In this document: positions 44,171 to 54,980 of the stretch, piece by piece
Numbering within the stretch: the first letter of the stretch is position 1
Layout: the number at the start of each line of letters is the position of its first letter
The notes under the pieces: generated by a model
The model's input: the letters and a program-made list of their open reading frames with translations, nothing else
Told to the model about the DNA's origin: nothing
Databases searched by the model: none
Assembly (NCBI GenBank): GCA_039545355.1
Contig: BCJJ01000005.1
Location: 1,239,008-1,303,007, forward strand
Direction of reading: 5' to 3'
DNA from: Trichosporon coremiiforme
Taxonomy: Eukaryota; Basidiomycota; Tremellomycetes; Trichosporonales; Trichosporonaceae
Length of the DNA: 64,000 bases
Program-made: the position numbers and the translations under genes

Positions 44171-45513
44171 TAGGCATACACCGGCCGCATGGTTACGAGG
44201 GAGAGCTCGGATGACTGTGAGTTAACTGAGAAGAGTTACCACAGCTCACAAGTGCCCCACAAGGCTCTGTGGGAGTCCCTTGGGCGTTGCTGTCATCCCT
44301 TTTGCCGAAGAGGACCTGCAGTACTGCCAACAATTTGAAGGGCATGACGTGCATTTGAACTTTCCCGCAGGCCCTTTGCTTGGAGGGGAATAGCCCCGAA
44401 TACCGCATTGTTCTGTGAAACGCCGTCGCCGTGTAACCCGTTCGGTCCATGACCGGCGCAGCAGTCGAGCGATCTGCTTGAAGTGGCAGTCTTCCCTCCC
44501 CCTTTGAATATGTGTCTGCGATCCAGAGGCAGACAAACAGGAAACAGCGTTGCAGCTTACCAGTTCTCCGTCGAGGTCGGAAGGGTATCGTCGACGCGAA
44601 TCGCGGTTGACCCATAGTCCTGAGATTTAGCTTTCGAACTCTCACGTATTGCAGGAGGATCCGAACAGGTCTGTAGGTTAGCTTGACACTGCCGAACACT
44701 GTAGCTAGCATGGCCATTCTCGAACTGACCCCAATCGTGTCGTATGTGACGACACCGAAAGCCAGCATACTCACCCTCAGAAGCCAAGTCGACAATGGCG
44801 ATCGACAGTAGGCCCTAAGTTGCCAGCTGCTGTCAGAAACAACCCATGAGATGAGGCAGCGAGCGGAGAAGGACGGCTCAGGAAGGGAGACGTGACAACC
44901 GTGGCGCCGTTGCCAACGCGGCAGGCGTCGCGATTTGGCAGCGGGATCAGGCGCAGAGCTGAGGTTGTCTGATCGACTTGGTCCTGGGACAACGTTCTTG
45001 CTGTGGGGAGCTTGGCCGTTGTCCATTGAGAAACATCCATGTAGCAAGGAAACGGACCCTCCAGGTGTCATGGCGGCTGCTTCGCTGTCGTTCAGACGAG
45101 CCAGGAACAGGTGTCAAGGTTGAAACGATCGCAAGTGCCACGAGTTGCCTTGTTCAGGCAAATCGCTTTTGTCTTCCAACCTTTTCCACCAGGATGACTA
45201 GGGCTCCTGTCAGCATATCCACAGGGTACGGCAATCCATACCCCCAGCGCCCCAGCTTGAAGAAGCTGAAGCCCACATGCATGCTGACGTTTCCGAAATG
45301 ATATTGCAATAACCAACGAATATGCCACAGGTGCCACTTGAAACAACGCCGCGGCGTTGAGGCCGAGGCCTTCGCCACGTGGTCGCACAAAGTCCATTTT
45401 GACAAAGACGAGTGAGGACGAAGCATTGTCGCTCGAGCTCGAGGTATCCTGCGTTGAGCAACCGTACTTTACACCCAAAAGCCGACTCCTTTTCCCGGCA
45501 CCTAGACGACATT
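44171..45513. other. Intergenic region with unresolved hydrophobic frames
   Basis: About 1.34 kb between the transposon and eIF3L. On the minus strand several overlapping frames are open, including one of 292 codons (45071-44193) and a frame at 45426-45154 with membrane-like segments (WHIRWLLQYHFG, VDMLTGALVILVEKV). I could not join them into a model with convincing splice sites and do not recognise a family. It may be a decayed gene or chance; the last part is the eIF3L promoter. Confidence 0.35.
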
Positions 45514-47447
45514 ATGGCGGACCCGACGGCATTCTACGAGCCCGAAGAGGACGAGCTCCTCAGCTCTCTCGCCGTGCCCCAGTACGGCACCGAGGGATAC
45601 GACGAGGAGAGCTACCGCCGCCTCCAGGAGCTCGAGCAGCACGCCTACGCCCAGCAGATGGCTGCCGCCGAGCAGGAGCAGGCCGCTGCTCTCGAGCAGG
45701 TTCCCGAGGACGTCAAGCGCGTGCGTACATGACGGAGTTGACGCGTTTCAGGACGCGAATCGCATGCGATGGATCGCTGACTGTTGTCCAGTTCATTGTG
45801 CTGTTCCACCAGGCTATCCTCGAGAACGACCTCCCCACGATCACGAACATGTACGAGAGCGGCTGGAACAAGCTTACTCAGGTGAGCTTTACTTTCAGAC
45901 GCAACTAACATCAGGCCCACTACCAGCAGTCCGAGTGGCCCGAGGCCGAGCTTATCGCTCCCCTTGTTCAGAACGACCAGGTTTTCCTGACCCTCTACCG
46001 CGAGCTCTACTTCCGTCACGTCTACGCTCGTCTCCAGCCCACCATTGACGACCGTTTCCAGTCGTACGAGAACATTTGCGAGCTGTTCAACTACCTGCTG
46101 AACTCGGACGGACCCGTGCCCCTTGACCTTCCCATTCAGTGGCTTTGGGACATGCTCGACGAGTTTGTCTACCAGTTCCAGTCGTTCGCTCAGTGGCGCG
46201 CCAGCCCCAAGAACAAGACGGAGGAGGAGCTCGACATGCTCGCCGAGGCCAGCCAGATCTGGTCGTGCTACTCTGTCCTGAACGTCCTCTACTCGCTCAT
46301 GCAGAAGTCGCAGATCAACGAGCAGCTCCGTGCCGAGAAGGCCGGCAAGAGCCCCGAGGAGGTCGCTGAGATTGCTGGCGAGTACGGCTCCAAGCCCCTC
46401 TACCGCAACCTGGGCTACTTCTCCCTCATCTGTCTCCTCCGCGTCCACGTTCTCCTCGGCGACCCCACTCTCGCTCTCCAGATCATGGAGAACGTCGAGC
46501 TCACTGGTGACGCTTTCCTCACCCGCATCACCGCCTGTCACGTCACCACCTACTACCACGTTGGTTGTGCGTACATGGCCCTCGGCCGCTGGCCGGACGC
46601 CATCAAGACCTTCATTTCGGTCCTGATCTTCTTCATCCGCATGAAGCAGTACCACACGAGGAGTTATCAGTACCACACCATCACCAAGCAGTGCGAGCGC
46701 ATGTACGCTCTCCTCGCCATCTGCACCACCGTCTCCCCTGGCCCCACCGATGACTCGATCATGACCATCGTCAAGGAGCACTACGGAGACCAGCTTGCTA
46801 CTCTCCAGCGGGGAGGCGACGACGCCCTCGAGGTCTTCAAGGAGCTCTTCCTTCAGGCTTGCCCGAAGTACCTCTCGGTCAACCCCCCTCCCTACGAGGA
46901 CCCCGACGCGCTCCAGGCCTGGATGGCCAACCCTCCCCCCGACGCCGTCCAGCGCTACCTCGACCTCTTCCTTTCCGACGTTGTCGCCGTCCGCGGTGTC
47001 TCCAACGTCCGCAACCTCCTCAAGCTCTACACCTCGATTGACGCTGCCAAGCTCGCCGCGTTCCTGTCTGAGAGTGCCGACGCCGAGGAGGACGTTCTCC
47101 AGCAGCTCATGGTCCTTAAGGCTGCCAGCCGATCATACCGCTACGAGAAGGGTGAGGGCTCGACCTCGCTCCTTGACGGACACCGTTTCGTCACCAACGC
47201 CCTTGACTTCACCATTGACAACACCATGGTCCACGTCGAGGAGACGACCACTCACCGCCGCTTCGCCGGCTTCTTCATCCGTAACGCTGAGCACGCCCAG
47301 CGCGCGTTCAACACTATCCGTGCCGCTCCCCTCCCCACGCAGCGTAAGAAGCAGGAGAAGAAGGAGCAGCAGGAGGGCAAGCCCGAGCAGCCGCAGAGGA
47401 AAGCCGCTTGGGTCCCCAAGAGCCGGCAAGTCCGTGCTGCGGCCTAG
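45514..47447 (+). CDS. EIF3L: Translation initiation factor eIF3 subunit L
   Basis: Three exons (45514-45720, 45792-45881, 45915-47447) give 609 residues. After an acidic Gln/Glu/Ala-rich N-terminus (1-65) come the family blocks [54 protein letters not shown] and [18 protein letters not shown]; a PCI-type helical domain occupies about 330-540 and a Lys/Gln-rich tail ends the protein. eIF3L is a non-core eIF3 subunit that binds the 40S ribosome and eIF3K; it is absent from budding yeast but common in basidiomycetes. The third exon's acceptor has in-frame alternatives a few codons downstream; I used the first CAG (ending 45914). Codon bias is strong. Confidence 0.95.
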
Positions 47448-47848
47448 GGGCCTAGACGAGAGTAGGGACGGCGCTTAGACGAGGATGTAGCTGCCCTAGG
47501 GGGCAGGTGTAGTTATGCATACATTTCCGAAATCTACTTGTTATCGGTGCGAATGGTGACGCAGTAGATTGTTTCCAACCCCGATATCAGGTGACGGCGT
47601 CTTTACAGATGGCCAGGGTCAGATAACAAATGGCTCGTGCGACGGCGGAGAAAGGAGAGCAATGCGGATTGTGCGCCCCACGGAGGCGAGATCCCGGGGA
47701 ACGCAAGCTGAGAGGATACTCGACGTCGACGAGTGAGAGGCTGCTCGCGTAGTACTGCCTGATTCGTCGGGAACAATGGAGACGCAGGCGGGCAATCTGG
47801 ATTCCTGCGGAGTAGGTGCCGAAGCATGCCGAAGGATCCCGAGCAAAA

Positions 47849-47900
47849 GACACTTCCTGCCAGAAAAAGTGTCATGTCGGGCATGAAATGACACTTTCTG
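47849..47900. repeat. Three GACACTT...CTG motifs, two in inverted orientation
   Basis: GACACTTCCTG at 47849-47859 (+), GACACTTTTTCTG at 47873-47861 (-) and GACACTTTCTG at 47890-47900 (+). The last two form an imperfect inverted repeat across 47861-47900. Clustered about 315-365 bp upstream of the oxidase gene, they look like a binding-site array. Confidence 0.6.
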
Positions 47901-48128
47901 CGAGACTGATTTCCATGCGCGTCGGGCACCATGACGACAGGATGCACACCTAGCCGCGCTGGCAGTGAGATAGGGAGCACGGACAAGGCAAGAGCTTGCC
48001 GAAAGATTGCAGCGAACGCCCACCCTTGGACCGCAGCGACCGAGGATTCAGGAACAGGGCCGGCCCAGCCCGGGTTTTGGCCAATCTTGGCTGTAATCAG
48101 CCAGGACACCGCACACTCGACTCAAGAG

Positions 48129-48135
48129 TATATAA
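48129..48135 (+). promoter_or_regulatory. TATA box of the flavin oxidase gene
   Basis: TATATAA, 84 bp upstream of the ATG at 48213. Confidence 0.65.
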
Positions 48136-48212
48136 CCACGAGTGTCCCCGAAGCCCCTCGCCCTCTTCCCGTTGCTCTCTACACACCACTACCCACCGCA
48201 GACCTCAACACA

Positions 48213-49745
48213 ATGGCTAAGCAGAACGTCGTCATCGTCGGATCAGGTGAGTGGGCTTCACAGGCGCTGCCGCAGACATGCTCGGCGGTGCCGAGCTTTC
48301 CCGAGGGTTCTCATGAAGCGAGTGGTCGTGAGACTAGGCTGTCACACCACCTGAGTACAGCCGACCTGCTCACAGATGCCTCACGAGGATAGACACAGCA
48401 CAAGAAGGCTGCCCACCACTTTACATACCACTCCCGCTGACATTCAGGCGTCTTCGGCATGTCCACTGCCCTGTGGATGCTGAAGGACTCCCCGGAGAAG
48501 TACAACGTTACGATTCTCGAGAAGTGCACGACTGTCCCGGCTCCAGACGCGGCGTCAACGGACATCAACAAGATTATCCGCGCGGGCGACTACGCCGACC
48601 CACACCTTGCCAAGCTGTCGGTCGACGCCGTTGAGCACTGGAAGCAGCCCGAGTGGCAAGGATGCTACCACGAGTCGGGCGTCGTCTGCCTTTCGGGTGA
48701 CGACCCTTCGGGGCGTGCGTTCGTCGACGCCTCGTACGCGAACTGCAAGGCCATGGGTCTGGAGCCGAACTACGTGCGCACCCCCGCCGAGATCAAGGCG
48801 TGCTGGCCCAAGGGTCTCGAGACTGGCGCCTTCGCCGGAAGGGCCGGATACCACAACACCGTCGGCGGATGGGGCGAGGCGGCGCGCTCGATTGAGATCG
48901 GCCTGCAGCGCGTCAAGGACCTCGGAGGCAAGGTCCGCGGTGGCGCCGAGGTCGCCGCCATCAACCGATCAGGCCGCAAGGTCACCGGCGTTACGCTGAA
49001 GAGCGGCGAGCAGATCCCGGCCGACCTCGTCGTTGTCGCCGCTGGCGCGTGGACCCCGGCCCTCATGCAGAGCCCCGGTATCGACATCCGCATGCCCGAG
49101 GCTGAGGTCGTGGCTACGGGCCAGTGCGTCGCCATGGTCAAGGTTGAGGGCGAGGAGCTCGAGCTCCACAACAAGGCGCCAGTCGTGTTCAACCTTGACA
49201 ACGGATACTACATCTTCCCGCCCACCAAAGACGGTATCATCAAGATGGCGATCCACGGTGCCGGCTACACGTGCAGCACGGGCGAGACATGCGGCGACCG
49301 CAAGGTTTCCCTGCCCCGCACCAAGCTGACGCCTGGTGCTGAGAACGGAGCCCTTCCCATTGAGGCCATCAAGGCCATGCGCCAGTACCTGACGGAGCAC
49401 TACCCGCACCTGGCGCGCAAGCCCTTCGTCGAGACGCGCATGTGCTGGTACTGCGACACGAAGACGGGCGACTGGCTCGTCGACTACCACCCGGACTTTG
49501 ACAACCTCGTCCTCGCTACGGGAGGCAGCGGCCACGCGTTCAAGTTTGTGCCCATCATCGGCCGCGAGGTCAAGGCCATCATTGAGGGCACTGCGAGTCA
49601 GGAGTTCAAGAACCGCTTCGCGTTCACCCCCGGAGTCGACAAGGGAGCCGACGTGCGCAACGGCGTCCGCAAGGAGATCTGCCTCGGCGAGCTGTGCCAG
49701 CCGGCAGACCTCCTCCCGCACAACGCCCGCGACGCGAGGCTTTAA
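48213..49745 (+). CDS. FAD-dependent amine oxidase, amadoriase/sarcosine-oxidase family
   Basis: Two exons (48213-48246, 48448-49745) give 443 residues. The intron splits the Rossmann motif VVIVGSG|VFGMSTALWML in codon 12. Conserved blocks: GRAGYHNTVGGWGEA, ADLVVVAAGAWTP, and RMCWYCDTKTGDWLVDYHPD followed by ATGGSGHAFKFVPIIG, in which the Cys of MCWYCDT is the usual site of covalent FAD attachment in this family. Members oxidise N-methyl or N-glycated amino acids (sarcosine, fructosyl amino acids, saccharopine or pipecolate), giving hydrogen peroxide. The C-terminus ends ARL, a PTS1-type peroxisomal signal, fitting a peroxide producer. The exact substrate cannot be told by eye. Confidence 0.88.
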
Positions 49746-50232
49746 ACTAGTAGTTTTGTAGATCATGCATTTGGGTTCTAGATACCAGTTGACCGACGGA
49801 GGACGCAAAGGCGGCGGGGACCGTTTTTACTGAGGGCTGCCGTTTCTTGCATGACGATCACTCGTCGATTCTAGCACTCTAGGCGAACGCGGGATGCATG
49901 ATATGTTTCCTCCACTCTGTCTGCCGTCGGCAAGAGTAGCAGTACGACTCTCCCTGTCCCCGCCGGTGTAGTTGACTGTGGCTCTGAAAAGTTGCTCAAA
50001 GCGGAGTGACGTCAAAGTGTCCACAGTGGTAGCCATGATACCCGACGGGCATCCAGTCGTGTCGCATAAATACCCCGGGGCCGGCTGTCGATCATCTGTG
50101 TCACAAAGCTCCCGACTTCTCAACCAGGCAACTTGCTCCACACGCACGCAAACACTCGCTCCCAAGCTGGCATCGTGCACTTCAGCTCAAACCGATCAGC
50201 AAGCACACGATCCGACAGTTGGAGGCGACACC
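49746..50232. other. Intergenic
   Basis: About 490 bp between the oxidase stop and the SDR start. A TATA-like CATAAATA (50065-50072) about 165 bp upstream of the SDR is the only recognisable element. Confidence 0.5.
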
Positions 50233-51380
50233 ATGTCCACGACAACAACGCAGAAGGAGGAGCCGCACGGGTTCTGGACCTGGGTCAAGTTCTGGTGCTC
50301 GACGTGGTTCTACTTTGGGTTCCCGTTCATGTTCTGGATCAGGCCCAAGTGGACGACAAAGGAGATGCCCTCGCAGACTGGCAAGGTGGGTCCTACGAGC
50401 TTCCTTGTTGATTCGGCGCAAGCTAACCCCAGGTCGTCGTGATCACCGGCGGAAACTCTGGCACGGGCTACGCGACGGCCAAGGCGTTCTACGAAGCTGG
50501 CGCGACGGTGTACATCGGCTGCCGATCCGAGGAGCGCGCGAACGCGGCGATCGAGAACATCAAGCGCGGCGGCCTGCCCAACCTCTGGAGCAAGTGGGCG
50601 TACAAGGCCACGTCGCACCCCGAGTTGATCGGCACGATCACCTTCCTCCCTCTTGACCTGTCGGATTTTGACTCTATCGACGCCTTCGTGTCTGCGTTCC
50701 AGCAGCGCGAGAAGCAGCTTGACATTCTCTACGCGAACGCGGGCATCATGGCGACCGACGAGGGGCAGTACACGAAGCAAGGGCATAGCTTGCAGTTCGG
50801 CACGAACGTGCTCGGCCACCAGCGGCTGATCAAGCAGCTCATCCCCATGATGCAGGCGACGGCGCGGGCGAAGGGTACTCCGTCGCGCCTCATCGTTCTG
50901 TCTTCGCAGGGCCACATCGCCGCCCCGCCCGGCGGTGTGCACTGGGACAGCCTCCACAAGGGCGGCAAGGTACTCGACAAGTGGGCCGACTACGGGCAGA
51001 GCAAGTGGGGTGACCTTGCGCTGAGTCGGTACGTGGCGAAGAACTATGGTCCCGGAACCCGCGGCGGGCAGGACGGCGCCATCATCTCGACCGGCATCCA
51101 CCCCGGCCTCGTCGCGACCAACCTCGGCACGCACCTTACGGGATACAGCATCATGCGCTACACGCCCGGGTTCCAGCACGGCATGCAGGTCGATACGTAC
51201 ACTGGCGCGCTTAATCAGATTTGGGTCGGACAGCTCAGCGAGCACGACGCCCAGCGGGTCAATGGCAAGTACGTCTCTTGCTACCAGGTCGTCGCGCCCC
51301 AGCGCCCCGACCTGTACGAGGACGTCAAGGTCAACCGGGTCTGGGACTGGTGCAACGCCCAAGACAGGAAGAACCTGTGA
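50233..51380 (+). CDS. Membrane-anchored short-chain dehydrogenase/reductase
   Basis: Two exons (50233-50385, 50433-51380) give 366 residues. Residues about 14-37 (FWTWVKFWCSTWFYFGFPFM) form a hydrophobic, aromatic-rich segment that could anchor the protein in the ER or lipid-droplet membrane. The Rossmann motif TGGNSGTGYA lies at about 56-65, NAG at the fourth strand, the catalytic Ser in LSSQGH (about 208), and YGQSK with Tyr238 and Lys242. The order and spacing are those of classical SDRs using NAD(P)H, close to the retinol-dehydrogenase/WW-oxidoreductase-like group. Substrate is unknown. The intron is placed just before the nucleotide-binding strand. Confidence 0.9.
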
Positions 51381-51556
51381 GCGAGCCCGAGCGCCAGCGG
51401 GGGCGAGGCGTGACGAGCAGACCCAGTTTAGCTCGACCTGTCTGCGTAGCTATACCGATACCACAACAGATCGAGCCCACATGTTCGACTAGGAAAACAC
51501 CAGCGAACTCTTAAACTAGAACAGGTTATACATTAGAATGCACTACTTCTTGCTAT

Positions 51557-53221
51557 CTACTCGTGCAGCGCTCTTATCTCCCGGATCCGCCGCGCGATGA
51601 CATCAAATGCCGCATCCGCAGCTTGCAACTCCTCCGGCCAAGTTGCGTCAGGCACATGGCTCGGCTCGACCTCGAGCGTGAAGCCGGGCGCGAAGGCGTC
51701 AACGTGCTCAAAGCTGTCGGGGATGTCCGTTTCTGGTCCCAGTTCCCTGTCGAGGAGAACGGAGGTGGCTGTGGCCCATGCCCGCGCGGCGTTCGCGTGC
51801 TGATATCCTCCTCCTCCGAGGACTGATGTGGGTACGCCCCAAGCCTGGACCTGCTGGACGACCCAGGCGATACCCCCTTCGCCGGACGTGTTCCATCCGC
51901 CCACCTGACCTATCGGGTCGCAAGGCAGGCCATCAACACCAAGCTGGAGCACGACATAGTCTGGCTCCCACGCGCGATAAATCTTTTCGACATTACCCCA
52001 GAGACGCGCGTACGTCGGCAGGCCGGCGTGCTCAGCCAGTCTCAAGGAGAGGTTGAACGGGTGAGGCGTGTCCGCTTCGCTTGTCCCGGGTGCTCCGGGG
52101 GGGAAGAACAGAGGCGAGACGTGGTGCACGCTGAGCGTGAGGACTTGGGGCGGTCGTGGTCGACCTGAGAGGGGATGGGGAAAGTGGGTAGGGCAGGCGA
52201 AGGCGCGCGCTACGCCGTCACCGTAGTGCAGGTCTAGGTCGAGATACATTATGCGTGGGCGGCGCGTTGGCGTCGGCATTGTCGATGCGGAAGACAAAGG
52301 CGGGGATCTCGGCACACCTTCCCGACACAACAGCAGGATTCCTAACACGGCATCAGCGACGTAGCAGAACCCGCTGGCCTTGGCTCGGCCGGCGTGATGT
52401 CGTCCTCCGTCCCAGACCACTGCTGCCTCTGCCTCTTCCCGCGCGAGAATGCGGCACGCTGTCAGCGTCGCACCGGCGACAAGGGCGGCATACCGGGGCA
52501 GTCCTGGGAAGGGCGGGCAGTCCTGTTATCAGCTGTTCTGAGCTTTGCACAGCTAGTGGAACACATCTCCAGCGTCTTCAGGTTTCGGACGGAGCAGAGT
52601 GCGAGGGAGACTTCACTCACGTATTCCAGGCCCAGTTTTTGCGATCGATCCTTCCGGCGCCGTTTGCGCGGCGCAAAGTCTTCCTCGTCATCGCTGTCCG
52701 CTCCCCGTCCGTAGAGGAGATACTCTGATGTCAGTTCTTGAGAGGCTGCAAGTCAACTCACCAACATAGCTTGCCTCGTGATATCGCCGCAGCTCCGAGG
52801 CTTCGCACAGTATCGGATCTGGGGCAAGTACCCTCACCTCGACTCCGTCTGTTACGGTTTGCGGCTCTATCCGTCCGTTGGCTGCAGGCGCGTCGCCTTC
52901 CCTCACCCCATTCGTTATCGGCGGATGTCCGTTTGTCGCCGCGGCATCATCAGCATCGACTTGCGGTACTCCTGCGCAACTGTCTGCTGGAGCCGGTTTT
53001 GGCTGAGGGTCGCTGTCGATGTCTTCCTCCGTGGTCTCATCCCCCGGTGATTCTGGCGGCAGGGAAGGTTCCCGACTGGTGTACTCCTGCACGCTGTCGA
53101 GATTGATGAGCCCCAGCGCTTCAATGAGGCCATGCACGAGACGCGAGCGACCTTGGTTCGCGGGCAGCTCGTCCGCGACGCGCATCAGCTCTTCGGACCA
53201 TAGGTACGCGACGCGCCGCAT
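51557..53221 (-). CDS. Class I-type histone deacetylase (Hos1/HDAC8-like)
   Basis: Three exons (53221-52762, 52724-52621, 52522-51557) give 509 residues. The deacetylase fold starts at VAYLWSEELMRVAD and continues with HEASYVEYL, GLEYDCPPFPGLPRYAALVAG, the catalytic His pair in GGRHHAG (230-231), DLDLHYGDGV with zinc ligands D285 and H287, LQLGVDGLPCDP with D385, and GGGGYQ with Tyr428. All catalytic residues are present. Two disordered insertions interrupt the fold: about residues 47-135 (Pro/Asp/Glu/Ala-rich) and a basic acidic-basic loop at 162-182 (DSDDEEDFAPRKRRRKDRS), possibly a nuclear localisation signal. The protein presumably removes acetyl groups from histone or other lysines. Confidence 0.92.
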
Positions 53222-53715
53222 TTCGGTTAGTGACTTGAGTGTGTTGAGGCGAAAGCAAACGTGAGGTGGACTTCAAGAGTGGAGGCCTCCACATGTTTTG
53301 TGTCTTCCTCGCAGACCTGGTCGGTCGCTAGTCACCGACGGCCGCAGTCGCCGCCAGTTCGTTTCGCGTTCCACGCCAGCGCTCCAACTCGCCAGCTCCG
53401 TCCCGGTCACGCCTTCGGACACCCGAACGACGCAAAGTGCAGCACCAAGCCTAAGGAAACAGTCTACATCGACAAACGTACAATATGGGTGAAGAATGGG
53501 TCTTCGGGTATGATAAGCCCGCTGTGAACGGACATGATGGAAAAAGATTGTCATGAAAGAGAAAAGAGAAGAGGATTTGCGCAAGTGTTCTGTGAACGAG
53601 GTTGGATTGAGACACAGGGCGGCCCAAGCGGAAAGCGGAGATTGCTGTGACTTGTTTCTAGAGTTTGACAACGATGGGGGATGCAAAGACGTCACGTCGA
53701 GGGGTCCGAGGAAAT
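53222..53715. other. Intergenic
   Basis: About 490 bp between the HDAC start and the 3' end of the Ccc1 gene, both on the minus strand. Contains the HDAC promoter and Ccc1 3' UTR; nothing else was recognised. Confidence 0.5.
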
Positions 53716-54980
53716 CTACTCCTCGATGCCCATGAGCTTGACGAGACCGAAGGCGGCACCGGCGGCGATACCGCCGACAATGACCATGCTGATGGCACCC
53801 CAGAGGTAGCCGCCGTAACCGCCGGTCGCGCCCGTGAAGTAGGTCTTGGCACCACCGAAGATGAAGAGGACGATGCCGGTGACGATGACGGACCAGATGA
53901 GGCCGGCCTCGGCGTTCGTCGTGAGCATGTAGGGGATGAGGGGAATGAGACCACCGAAGAAGTAGGAGAGACCGATGGTGAGGGCTGACACCCAGAGACG
54001 CGAAACGGGAACCTCCTCCATGCCCTCGCCGAACTTGAGGAGGAAGGCGGTCAGACCGACGTTAGGGTCCTCCGGCTTGGAGCCGTTGGCCTCGGCTCCC
54101 TCGATAGCGAGACACGCGTCGTCCTCGACCTCACGGAGGTCCTCGGCAACGAGACGCGAGAGGGTCTCCTTGACACCGAGAGGACCGAGGATGGCGTGAA
54201 CCTCGCGCTCCATCTCGCCGTCACACGAACGCAGAACACGGGCGTGGGTCTGCTTGCGGAGGTAGTGGAAGTGGTCGAGCTCGGCCTGCGAGGCAAGGAA
54301 TCCTCCGAGACCCATGGAGATGGCACCCGCGCAGAGCTCTGCGAAGCCACCAGTGACGACGAGAGACGAGTTTCCGAGGGAAGACAGACCAGCCGTCAGA
54401 GCGAAGGGGACGGTGAGACCGTCGGACAGACCGATAATACTGTTCGTCAGCTCAAGATCATACATGTCAGTGGCTTTACTCACATGTCACGAACGATCTC
54501 GGGAGAGATAAGGTGACGCTCGTCCTCGCCCTTGAGGTCCTTGCCTGATTATGTCAGCCCCGTGGACGCGAAACAATGTGTCTAGCGTGTCACGCTAGAG
54601 GAGAAGAATGATTCCTGAGACACACTGTCTCGGTAGTCACCTCGCACCTCTGTCGCGCGACAAACAATGGGGTACTCACAGCACTGGCCACCATCAGCAC
54701 CACACTTCGTAACGAGGGGCTCCTCGTCGTTCAGGAGGGCGTCCACGCGGTTCCTGCGCTCCTCGCGACCAGCGGAGCGCACGGACGAGTGCGAGCTGAC
54801 GCGCTCAATGCCCCAGAGGGGCTCGCCACTGTTCGAGTTGCCGGCCCGGTTGTTGCGGTTCAGAGGGACGGCGGCGGGCGTAAGGGCGGAGGAGCCGCCG
54901 CAGCACTTTCCGTTCTTGGAGCCACCACAGCAGCCGCCCTTCTTGTCGAGGAGGGGGGTACGCTCGTTATTGCCGGGCAT
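53716..54980 (-). CDS. CCC1: Vacuolar iron/manganese transporter, Ccc1/VIT family
   Basis: Three exons (54980-54680, 54544-54484, 54439-53716) give 361 residues. After a cytosolic N-terminal region come the family landmarks SPEIVRDIIIGLSDGLTVPFALTAGL (helix 1), ELCAGAISMGLGGFLASQ (helix 2), the cytosolic metal-binding loop with ELDHFHYLRKQTHARVL, then SRLWVSALTIGLSYFFGG, IPLIPYML and two final helices. Ccc1 moves Fe(II) into the vacuole in exchange for protons. The N-terminus is unusual: two CC pairs (17-18, 26-27) and a further C93 and C100-C101, plus an acidic dileucine motif ERTPLL (6-11) as used for AP-3 sorting to vacuoles. AGATAA and TGATAA motifs lie in the leader (55025-55049). Confidence 0.93.

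Larger units (their letters stand above)
47448..48212. other. Intergenic, promoter of the flavin oxidase gene
   Basis: About 765 bp holding the eIF3L 3' UTR and the promoter of the following oxidase, with a repeated GACACTT motif and a TATA box listed separately. Confidence 0.5.

Noticed and set aside
45645..46781. 378-codon open frame antisense to eIF3L
   Set aside because: Mirror of a highly biased conserved gene; low-complexity Val/Leu/Glu content.
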